Shown in pieces: positions 10,627 through 19,549 of a stretch of DNA of 64,000 bases; within the stretch, counting starts at the first letter, position 1, and each line of letters starts with the position of its first letter. A model generated the notes under the pieces. The model had not been told where the DNA came from and did not search any database. It saw only the letters and a program-made list of their open reading frames with translations. The position numbers and the translations under genes were made by a program. The DNA is taken from NCBI GenBank assembly GCA_003550325.1, contig QKWP01000784.1, forward strand, positions 98,654 through 162,653, in the 5' to 3' direction. This DNA is from Gigaspora rosea (taxonomy: Eukaryota > Glomeromycota > Glomeromycetes > Diversisporales > Gigasporaceae).

Positions 10627-11092
10627 ATGCAACACAGTAACACATTTAAACTCACAAACCAAGAACTCAACTACTGGCTAACGATATATCCAAATACATA
10701 TTATCACAACTCAAGAAAAAGAGAATTACAAAACCAATTCAAAAGATATTTTGATAGCGTACCATTATATCAAACAACATTAACAACAAGAAGTACGATA
10801 CATTCGTAAAAGTAATCAACGCACTACGAACCCTTGAAGACAAATATAAAAAGGAACTTGAAAAGATATTAAAGAAAAAGAAAGAAAATCAGAAGAAATT
10901 CCTTGATAAACTCAAGAAATTCCCAGAAATAAAAGACTCATTAACTATATAACTATTGGACATATTTCTAAAGAAAAAGAAGTATTAAAGAAAGGACTTG
11001 ACCTAGAAGGACTACATATAAAAGACTATATACAATTTTGTCTATATACAGAAATAAAACCAAACTCTGACGCACAATGGCAGACGCTATAA
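10627..11092 (+). pseudogene. helical protein with two frameshifts, member B
   Basis: Begins at ATG 10,627; the first frame ends at 10,809, a second continues with a Lys-rich coiled coil to about 10,953, and a third carries the sequence to TAA 11,090-11,092. Read together they give about 150 residues. The shifts lie near 10,795 and 10,945. No known family. Confidence 0.45.
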
Positions 11093-11281
11093 AATTTCCA
11101 GACCTTAAGGGCTGTGTCATTAATCACCTGATTATTTTTTATCAGAGGCATACCCCCCTCCCTCTTCTTTAATATATAAATAGTCAGGTTCCTTATATAT
11201 AATTTCACTTTTTTTTACCCCCCCCCTAAAAAATCACCTGATTTTTGTTACTCCTCTAACAAAATTAACTTTAAAACTTTA
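11093..11281 (+). promoter_or_regulatory. leader/promoter-like region before the Gag-like gene
   Basis: A non-coding interval unlike the A-rich flanks: it has pyrimidine tracts (C6 at about 11,149 and C8 at about 11,218), a TATA-like TATATAAATAG at 11,173-11,183, and a 12-base direct repeat AATCACCTGATT at 11,122-11,133 and 11,232-11,243. The repeat is itself a partial palindrome. Position and content suggest a promoter or RNA-structure element controlling the gag-pol block; this is inference. Confidence 0.4.
11122..11243 (+). repeat. 12-bp direct repeat pair AATCACCTGATT
   Basis: Exact copies at 11,122-11,133 and 11,232-11,243, flanking the TATA-like motif and the pyrimidine tracts. Each contains the imperfect dyad ATCACCTGAT. 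Possible regulator binding sites. Confidence 0.6.
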
Positions 11282-12947
11282 ATGAACGGAATGATACTCA
11301 ATGGCTCAAATTGGGTACAATTCAGAAATCATTTTGAACATGCAATACAAGTATATGTACCGCTAGACTTACTAACAACAGGATACTTTACTGGAAACTA
11401 TAATAATGGATATAATAGAATACCATTAAATAACATAGCAGGACTAATAGCAGGAAATGCAGAAGCACAGGGAGCATACAATGTAATATTCATGAAGAAC
11501 TTAATACATAAATTGGCAATATCATGCTTTGACTATGAGAGATATATTTTATATTAAACACACAAAAATGATTTGACATCATACTTCTGTAGTGACTTCA
11601 ATAGAGGACACGAAGAAGAAGACATGAATGGGAATCAGTAGAAGATGCACCAAACACAATCTTATTAGATAAAACCAACTTCCCAGAAGAAATAAACGAA
11701 CACTTCGCCGCAGCACTTAACGGAGGAGTAGGACAAGGAAATTTATTATGCAGAGATCCGGACGGACAATCAAGACAAGTATCATTCAGATTATGGTTTG
11801 ATAAAGTATTTATAACACCAAAAATGATCAAAGAAAAACAAAAACTGTCCAACAAAATGAAATTTGAACCCAAATATCTAATTGAAATAGATGAAGCAGC
11901 AAATTTCCAAACTAAATTTATGTGCGACTTAGCACTATGTAGAAACAACACATCATTCTTAGGAGGACTACAAATATTATTAGAAGGAATGTTACCAAAT
12001 GAACGACATGAACTAGAAGACTACAAAAGCCAAATGAACTTAATCAACAACGAGATTACAGACACCCCTGCATTCTTTACAGCACTATCAAGAGTGTATG
12101 ACTATTATAAATCAGGAAAAGTAGCAGAATATTTTAAAAATCAATCAGAAAAGAAACAAACGAACTTCCTAAGCAAAAAGAGAGAATTCTATGATAATGA
12201 AAGAAGAAAAAAGAAAATAGATTCAAAAAGAATGAATTCGCAATAGTATCCCTCAGAAACATGAAATGTTATAATTGTGGAAGAAAAGGACATCTTATGA
12301 GTGACTGTAGATCCAAAAAACAAGATAAGGGGTATAACAAAGGAAAGAAATTTTCAAAAGAAAGATTCTCAAAAGATAGAAGCAGAAAGGAATTTAACAA
12401 GAAAGGAAATGGATATATGGACAAAAGAGGAAGAACATGGAAATCCAGAGAAGACTATAAAAAATAGAAAGAATCAAAGAAAAGAAAAGACTCACCCAAG
12501 CCTTTTAGGAAAGAAGAAAGATTCAAGAAATCATCATTTCGCCCAAAGGACTCATCAGGACAATACGAAAAGAAATATAACCCATTTAATAAAGAAAAAT
12601 ATAAGGATAAGAAAATGTAGTGTGATCATTATAAAACAGACACACATTTTACCCATAGCTGTTATAAATACCGAAAAGACGTAAAAAAAGTAGAAGACCC
12701 AATGGTTTTTAACCTTGAAAAATCAAGAGAAAAAGAAGATTTTGATGAATATATTCGATTCACAAAATTTAGAGAACAATATCATCTTGAAAACGAATAC
12801 TCATCAAGTGATGAAGAATTACAATCCTATTAAGAACCTGAACAGTACGAATCATCAAGTGAATCAGACGGATCTGATGAATATGAAAGTTATAACCTAG
12901 AAAAGAAAACCTCAAAAAGCGAAAATGAAAATGATTATTATTTCTAA
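11282..12947 (+). pseudogene. Gag-like protein with CCHC zinc knuckle, member B, broken
   Basis: ATG 11,282 begins a protein of about 550 codons spread over three frames: TAA 11,555-11,557, a shift near 11,625, a shift near 12,225, then TAG 12,465-12,467, TAG 12,618-12,620 and TAA 12,831-12,833 before the final TAA 12,945-12,947. The middle is helical and capsid-like in style. A canonical knuckle CYNCGRKGHLMSDC lies at 12,264-12,305, followed by a long Lys/Arg-rich stretch; a second, damaged knuckle starts CDHY at 12,621, where Tyr replaces Cys. The C-terminus is acidic and Ser-rich. Position upstream of protease and RT, plus the knuckle, support a Gag role. Confidence 0.7.
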
Positions 12948-13038
12948 ACGGGAGCATGCCCAATACTCATGAACAACTCCCTATATTAAATAAAGGCTAT
13001 ATTGGAGAGTATAATAACAAACATTATAATATATATAA

Positions 13039-13664
13039 TTACCAGTTAATTACCCATATTCATGTACCAAAGAACTAGAACTATTTACCTTTAATAAAGA
13101 AAAATATTTTAACGAACCAAAATACTCTGCCTATCATAATTATGAAAAATTATTCTTTCCTGAACAAACAAAAATTAATAAGCTCAAACAAAAAGGAGCA
13201 AAAGGATTTTACTTTATAGCACTCGTGAATGGCATAATAATGGAATTCAAACTAGACGAAGGATCAACTAATACATTAATGGGAATCAACCATGCAAAAA
13301 GACTAGGACTAGAGAAAATTATATCAAAACCAGCAATAGCAGAAGCAGTAGAAAGTGAAGTCAAAATAATAGGCAAAATAGTAGTCGAGATCAAAATTAA
13401 TGAATATTTAACATGCAATCTAAAAATAGATGTTCTAAATACAGAATCAAAATATATCCTCCTCAGTAATAAACATCAGTTACAAATAGAAATATCAAAA
13501 GATCAAGAGAATCATACTATTCTCATTAATAATGAACCTATACATAATCAAAGAGTTCTCATACACCAACACTACCAATTGAAGCAATCCAAAAACAGTT
13601 ATGGCAATGCTCGGAGGCTACTGCCAAACCTATCAGAAGTATACTCTGAGGATAAACCTAGCAG
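13039..13664 (+). pseudogene. retropepsin-like aspartic protease half of an interrupted gene, member B
   Basis: The frame opens after TAA 13,036-13,038 without a good ATG, as expected if it is normally reached from Gag by frameshift or readthrough. The protease core begins about 13,225: LDEGSTNTLMG is a variant of the catalytic D-S/T-G strand, followed by AKRLGL and the second-lobe-like YILLS where Gly would be usual. One active Asp per monomer implies a dimer. At 13,664 the frame is broken by the hAT transposon; taking one copy of the 8-bp duplication away makes it continue in phase into the endonuclease IV frame at 17,902. The native gene was thus a protease-endonuclease IV polyprotein of about 1,000 codons. 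Confidence 0.7.
13657..13664 (+). repeat. left target-site duplication CCTAGCAG of the hAT element
   Basis: CCTAGCAG here is repeated exactly at 17,894-17,901, directly outside the terminal inverted repeats. Eight bases is the hAT-typical length. Confidence 0.95.
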
Positions 13665-13689
13665 TAGGGTTGCGGGCACGGGGTCATTG

Positions 13690-13755
13690 GGCATGCCTCA
13701 TGGGCATGCCCAGAGGGCATGCCCCTAGGCATGCCTTTGAGCCAAAAGGCATGCC
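13690..13755 (+). repeat. five subterminal GGCATGCC palindromes, left end of hAT
   Basis: GGCATGCC occurs at 13,690, 13,703, 13,716, 13,728 and 13,748, and twice at the right end (17,833 and 17,858). The first three are spaced 13 bases apart. hAT transposases commonly bind short subterminal motifs, so these are the likely binding sites. Confidence 0.75.
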
Positions 13756-14580
13756 CCTGTCATGTGATATATATAGCTACACGGCAATTTGATTGGCTAT
13801 GATCATATAAATCTGAAGTGTCGAAAAGCTATAACATAAAGGTTATGTCAAACCTGTCAAACTGGTTTTTAATATAACATAACCGGGAAGGCTTATTTTA
13901 TCTATTGTTCAATAACTCCGGTTTACATAAGTTTTGTACCTTTATTACATCTTTATTAAATTCGCCAGTATCCTATTTTAGTCGAATTTACTGCAAGCAT
14001 AGATTATTATTGTATGTGATTGAGACATTTATATACAGTGCATATGCACTAATAAATTAGTTTCAGTTCGATATTAATGCTATTTTTTTTCAGATATGAT
14101 TGAAACTGAATTTTTTAGCCAACCTGTAGAGTTCGATTCACAATTAACTATCGTTCCATATTTTATATTAAGATATTATTCATTATTAGCTAGCATGAAT
14201 GGTTAAAAGAATCGAAAGGCATAGTTATCGAATGATTATTTCTAAGCCTTGCATAATTGTGCGAAAAGTATTGAACGATTGCTATTAAGATATATCTCTA
14301 CAGAAGATGCCTATAATTTCCCTAGAATTAAAGGCAATGATTTTTTTCTTTATGTAGAGAAGTTATAATTATTACAAAATAATTAAATTAACTTTAAATA
14401 AATTTGTCTTTTTAGAAGGTGTAAAATGCTATATTCAAAATGGGAGAAGCATAATTGCATGATAGGAATCGTGTAATTGGGTATTCTATGATCGTGATGA
14501 CGCTCAAGCATCATGATATAAATAGAATTAGTTATTAAAACAAATAGTGTGGATTATGTATGATATTAAGTGGGAAAAGA

Positions 14581-14744
14581 ATTATAATATGACAGGATGA
14601 AACCTTGAGTTGCAAGCTAGTAAAATCTCGCTATAATCATCATCGTATGAGGGTGAAAAACATAATCACAGATTCACTCTAACCCGATCTATGTAGTGGA
14701 TTTTACTAGCTCGCAACGTAAGTTTCACTCTGGTTTATTATAAT
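14581..14744. mobile_element. small inverted-repeat element inside the hAT
   Basis: Imperfect inverted repeats of about 45 bases face each other: ATTATAATATGACAGG at the left and the complement of TTTCACTCTGGTTTATTATAAT at the right, with a near-perfect shared GCTAGTAAAATC inner part. Probably a MITE or foldback nested in the 5' non-coding part of the hAT. Confidence 0.55.
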
Positions 14745-15150
14745 CTTACAGTTGTTATTAGTGTAATTTAAAAAAAAATTGTGTGATGAATCATGTATGA
14801 TACTGTATTAAGTAAAAAGAGTTTGAAGTCATAGCGAAGATGTAAAATTAGATATCTGCGAAAATGTATTTAAACTGTTTTTTGAATTAAATAAATCACC
14901 AAAATTCAACTTGATTTCTAAATTAAAAATCATATTTATTTTCAATAAATTTTAACCTGATCATTTCGTATTTATTAAATTAATCATTACAATTAAAAAA
15001 AATCAACACACTTATTTTCATCGCGTAGATATCATTAGCACTTACCTTGCCATATTTAAATAATCTGCTAACTATTACATTTCGTCTATAACTTAAATAA
15101 GCTTTTCATAAAGATATCTAAAATTACAAAGCAAAACTAACCAATCCACT

Positions 15151-17669
15151 ATGCAACCTCCCACAGGCTTCGCTCTACCACTTTCAACCCAAGGTCAACG
15201 CTGGTATGGTTTTTATCGCTCTGAGCAAAAGAAAAGTGGAAACAGATATGATGCGAAATGTAAATATTGCTTGAATGGATTAAGTGGCAAACCTTCACAA
15301 CTTCATCAGCATGTGCTTCGGTGTAGTGATTGGCCTGCTTCTGAAAAAGCCATTTATCTCCAGAAAGTTAGTGAAGAAAATATTTTACCTCGCAAACGTA
15401 CTCGTGATGATGAGGATGATGCACCTGCTGAACAAGATTCTGAAAGCACAAATCAGTTATTCATACGCCCTCACCAAAGTACTATTTCTGATTGGTGTGT
15501 TCGGCCTTTGTCTCAAATACAATTAGAGAAACTCCATCAAAAGCTTTTAAAAGCTATTATTTATGGAAATATCCCCTTTAGCATTGTCGATAATCCTTAT
15601 CTACAAGATTATCTTCATGATTTAAACCCTTCATACCATTCTCCTTCCCGAGATATGATCAGTGGACGTCTTTTAACCAAGATGTTCTCTGATCATCTTC
15701 AGGAAAAGTTAAACACTCTTCCTGCTCTAACAGACCTTACGGTATCTTTAGACGGATGGACTGATAATTCCGGAAACTCTATTTATGGATTTATGGTGCT
15801 TAAAGAGCACAAGGAAATCGTTCTGGATATTATTGACCTATCTACAAATCGTCACACAAGTAACTTTCTTAAGGAGAAAGTAAAAGAAGTGTTATTAGCA
15901 AATGGCATTCAAATATCATCCATTATTGCCGTCGTTACCGATAACGCCTCAAATATGGATAAAATGAGACGAATGCTTAATGTAAGTATGATATATTTTT
16001 TTTAATACACTGTAAATTTAGTTATAATTGTTAAATATACTCATCTTAGATCCATGTTGTTTCACCGACACTCATTTCTTCGACAAGCTTATTTTACAGA
16101 TCAATTTTACAGAGTAGTTCATTTCGTAGACAGTATATTTCACTAAAAGCTCATTTCACAAACAAGTTTTTTTAATAAACCACACTAACCTTAACTCTAA
16201 TTTCAACCTAACCCTAATGGCAATAACTAAAATTACTTCGTCTGTGGAATAGCTGTTGGTGAAATATACTGTTCACGAAATGCTATTCTGTAAATTGATC
16301 GTTAGTGAAATGTAGTGTCTTTGAAGTAACTGTTTGTGAATTGATCGGAACCGACTTAACTTAATCTTATTCTAAAATTTAGGATGAACGCCCTAATATA
16401 ATCCCTATTCGCTGCTGCTTACATGTTTTTAACTTGATCGTTAAAGATATTGTTAGTTTCCCTGCCGTCGCTTCTGTTTGTAAAAAAAATCAAAAACTTG
16501 TTAACTTTTTCAATTCATCTCATATCTGGCATCGAGAGCTGCAAAAGTGGCAAAAAGATCAAAAAATTAAACACTCTTTGGTAACATTTTGTGAAACAAG
16601 GTGGTATTCGCTCACTAAAGTCTGCATGGGTGTGTCAGCATATGAACAAGGTTTTCAGCATTGTTTGACGTTGAGCGAAACCGAACGTCCCAGATATCCT
16701 GAAATCGATAATACTGCAGTAAGAGACCTTATTCGTGATAAATATCATTTTGCCACCAATGATACGGTGATGAAAGTAGTAAAGCCAGTGGTTGATGCCA
16801 TTGGAAGGTTGGAATCAAACAATTCCACACTTAGTGATGTTTTTAAAGAACTCATCCATATCTACTACGAATTATCTCCACTCCAAGTTCCTATTGATGG
16901 TTTTCAGGAACATGCCCTTGCCGTTATTAACAAACGTGCAAGGGAGTTTGACAGTAATATTTACTTTATTGCATTTTTTCTTTCTCCACCTCATAAAAAA
17001 CTGGCCGTATCTAAAAAAATGAATGGAGATAAAATTATTCGTGCTTCTCTAGAATTGGCCAAAATATGGAATTTTAGTAAAAGAGATACGAGTCTCTTAT
17101 TTAAAGAACTCATTAGTTACAAAAACAGTGATCCTCCATTTGACAAAATCTCGTTTGACTCATCAAAGACTATACGATCTTTTTGGGCTAAATTTACTGG
17201 CAATGCAACTATATTACGTTGCTTTGCGATGAAAGTTCTGACTATTGTCCCTCACGGTGCTGCCTGTGAACGGCTTTTTTCGTCACTTGGCCTAATAAAA
17301 TCAAAGACCCGAAATAAAATAACACCGGATAACCTTTCTATCCTTGGGCAGCTCAGAAACGAGCTCAAGAAAAAAGTACCTACCAAAGCCAAGCAACATA
17401 GAACTATTTCTGAGCCTTTAATCGATGATGATAGAAACTTGGGTATCTTTTTTGACGAGGAAATTGAAGTGTCAGAGGATTTAGATGAAGATCTAGAAGA
17501 AATAATCATAGAAAATGTTACATTTTTTATGGAGGAACTTTTTGATTTTGAAATGTTCGAAAGAGATCAAGAAGTATTAGAAAATTTGTCTCAGGTTAAC
17601 GTGGAACAAGATCTGTCTCCAGAAGAGGAGAATTGGTCTGTTGACGACATTCTTCTTGAAAATCTATAG
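15151..17669 (+). CDS. hAT transposase (BED finger, RNase H-like core, hATC), two exons
   Basis: Exon 1 is 15,151-15,981 and exon 2 is 16,383-17,669; the 401-bp intron has GTAAGT and TTTAG borders and splicing restores phase exactly, giving 705 residues without stops. A BED-type zinc finger lies near residues 22-57 (CKYC, then H and C ligands). The catalytic core shows LTVSLDGWTD and AVVTDNASNMD, typical hAT aspartate regions. The C-terminus has the hATC dimerisation signature around PHGAACERLFSSLG and ILGQLRNELKK, then an acidic tail. It catalyses cut-and-paste of the surrounding element. It is the only gene in the transposon and looks functional. Confidence 0.93.
16050..16350. mobile_element. 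MITE-like inverted repeat inside the hAT transposase intron
   Basis: Most of the intron consists of imperfect inverted arms: CAGTATATTTCAC near 16,130 faces its complement near 16,261, and GATCAATTTTACAGA faces TCTGTAAATTGATC. The centre holds TTAGGG-like CCTAACCCTAA. The intron remains spliceable by its border sequences. Exact ends are uncertain. Confidence 0.55.
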
Positions 17670-17893
17670 ATTTATAAATGAATAAATGTAATAAATTATA
17701 TTAATAAAGGAAAATTTTTTTAATAAATGAAACGAACGTATGCACGTACGTACAGTACGTACAGTACATGTGTGTTACCGATTATCATCGTTAATACTTA
17801 TATATAAAAGTTACACGTGATTTATATATAGGGGCATGCCCCAGGCACGATAAGAAGGGCATGCCCAAAAATTTTCCCGTGCCCGCAACCCTA

Positions 17894-17901
17894 CCTAGCA
17901 G
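17894..17901 (+). repeat. right target-site duplication CCTAGCAG of the hAT element
   Basis: Exact copy of 13,657-13,664. It lies in the same reading phase as the left copy, so precise loss of the insert would re-form the host frame. Confidence 0.95.
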
Positions 17902-19540
17902 CAAGTTTCGAGTATCCACATTTCACCGACGACCTTTCCTTTCTCCTAAGGCTAGTAAGAAGTTTCAAAAACCCGCGGACGAAAGAAAAGGAAATGAAGT
18001 AAAACAAGGCGCCCAACCAAGTAAAAATAATCGAACCTACCAACCTAGCCACGTTAACAAACAAATCAAAGAAGAACTTAATATAGTTGAGGCGCCATTG
18101 CTATTACAGTCACAAAGTAAAGTAAAACAAGGCGCCCAACCAAATAAAATTAACCGGACTCACCAATCTAAAGAGATTAATGATCAAGACAAAACCCAAA
18201 CAAATAATACAGTTGGTCGCCATTACTTTTCTGAAAGTGAAGTAAAACAAAGCGCCCAACTAAATAAAAATATAACAAATGAACCTAAGAAACCTAATAT
18301 AAATGAGAATACAGAACCAAGAAAAGAGAACAAAAGTGAAGTAAAACAAAGAAGTAAAATAAAGCATACCAATAAAGGAGGTAAAGTAAACAAACGCCTA
18401 AATCTAATCCCAAAAGTAAAGAAAACAAGGTGTAGACACAGTATTACCACTTTAAAAGTGCCTAAACTAAAAGATATTCCCAGAGAACTTAGTGAAATAA
18501 CCCGTAAAGAACATGAAAAGAGAATCAAATATGATTTATTCACAATATCACATATTGATTCAAGTGCACTCCAAATGTTTTATAAACAGTGTGAAAGGAA
18601 CCAAAGTCGCAAAAAACTAATAGGAATAACCTGTGATGGACTATGGAAAAACATAGTCGAAGCAGTTATACAAACAGGAAGTAATATAATACAGACATTC
18701 ATGCAGTATATACCTGCAAAAGAAGATTTCAAAGACAAATTTGAACAGAATCAAATTACATTGATACGAGGCATACCAGATATCGATAATGATATCAAAA
18801 TTATTGAAGGCAACAAACAATCTCAATTGAAACTAGTAATACACGCTACAATGGGATTGGACCTCTCGGATAATACATATAATAAGCAAGGTAATCTAAA
18901 CTGGAGAATAACCAGAATAATAGAAGAAGTGCAAAGAGCACATAGAATTGGAGCCAGGAACTACGTACTTCATATTGGAATGGCTCGGAATAATAACAAA
19001 AGTGACGTAATACAGAACCTGCAGGAAATATTAAAACAAACAAAAGACACTGATGTCACAATATTATTAGAAAACTCAGCAGCAAATAAATGCTATGGTG
19101 CTACAATAGAAGAACTAATAGAAATTAGATCCAAGGTTCACAAAGAAAATTGGTATAACAAAAACCTTGCAAATGGAAAAACGATAGATAGAGTTAAGTT
19201 GTGTTTTGATACACAACATTATTTTGTAGCAGGAGCAGGAAGAACAACAGAAGACTATAAAAAAGTCTTAGACAAGTATGGAAAAGATATCCAACTTTGC
19301 CACATAAACAATGTAGTTTGCGCTAGAAAAATTAGAGACAAAAACGGCCGTATATACGAAATCAAAGAAACAATCTTTGGAAGTGGACATGACATCCATG
19401 AACACCTGCTAACGGGATTATTACTCCAAGAAATATTCAAAACCATGGTACAACAATGTAAAGGAGCTGCAATACTAGAAACACCCAGAAAAAAAGACTG
19501 GGATAAACAAGAACAAATAAAGGAAATACAAATGCTGTGA
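17894..19540 (+). CDS. endonuclease IV (AP endonuclease) half of the protease-endonuclease gene, member B
   Basis: The apparent ATG at 17,861 lies in the hAT end and is an accident; the native frame continues from the protease at 13,664. Three to four imperfect VKQGAQPxKxNRT-type repeats fill the basic N-terminal part (18,000-18,360). The C-terminal 270 residues form an endonuclease IV TIM barrel. Counting from 17,861, the residues matching the nine zinc ligands of E. coli Nfo are all present: H328, H371, E404, D450, H453, H481, D511, H513 and E540 (motifs LVIHA, LHIG, LLENS, FDTQHYFVAGAG, CHIN, HDIHEH, ILETP). The enzyme nicks DNA 5' of abasic sites. Its presence inside a retroelement pol region is very unusual. 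The frame has no stops to TGA 19,538-19,540. Confidence 0.9.
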   Translation, partial: PSSKFRVSTFHRRPFLSPKASKKFQKPADERKGNEVKQGAQPSKNNRTYQPSHVNKQIKEELNIVEAPLLLQSQSKVKQGAQPNKINRTHQSKEINDQDKTQTNNTVGRHYFSESEVKQSAQLNKNITNEPKKPNINENTEPRKENKSEVKQRSKIKHTNKGGKVNKRLNLIPKVKKTRCRHSITTLKVPKLKDIPRELSEITRKEHEKRIKYDLFTISHIDSSALQMFYKQCERNQSRKKLIGITCDGLWKNIVEAVIQTGSNIIQTFMQYIPAKEDFKDKFEQNQITLIRGIPDIDNDIKIIEGNKQSQLKLVIHATMGLDLSDNTYNKQGNLNWRITRIIEEVQRAHRIGARNYVLHIGMARNNNKSDVIQNLQEILKQTKDTDVTILLENSAANKCYGATIEELIEIRSKVHKENWYNKNLANGKTIDRVKLCFDTQHYFVAGAGRTTEDYKKVLDKYGKDIQLCHINNVVCARKIRDKNGRIYEIKETIFGSGHDIHEHLLTGLLLQEIFKTMVQQCKGAAILETPRKKDWDKQEQIKEIQML

Positions 19541-19549
19541 TATTACGCT

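Larger units (their letters stand above)
13665..17893 (+). mobile_element. complete autonomous hAT transposon (4,229 bp)
   Basis: Both ends carry an 18-base terminal inverted repeat, TAGGGTTGCGGGCACGGG, perfect at both sides, flanked by the 8-bp duplication CCTAGCAG. It contains one intact two-exon transposase gene. Base composition and codon use differ sharply from the A-rich host element: both strands are balanced. Subterminal GGCATGCC palindromes cluster at both ends. It sits inside the protease-endonuclease IV frame of member B, so it arrived after B. Perfect ends and open transposase indicate a young, possibly active copy. Confidence 0.95.

Noticed and set aside
17861-17893. ATG at 17,861 as the start of the endonuclease IV gene
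   Set aside because: This start is inside the terminal part of the hAT and the frame is continuous with the protease once the insert is discounted.
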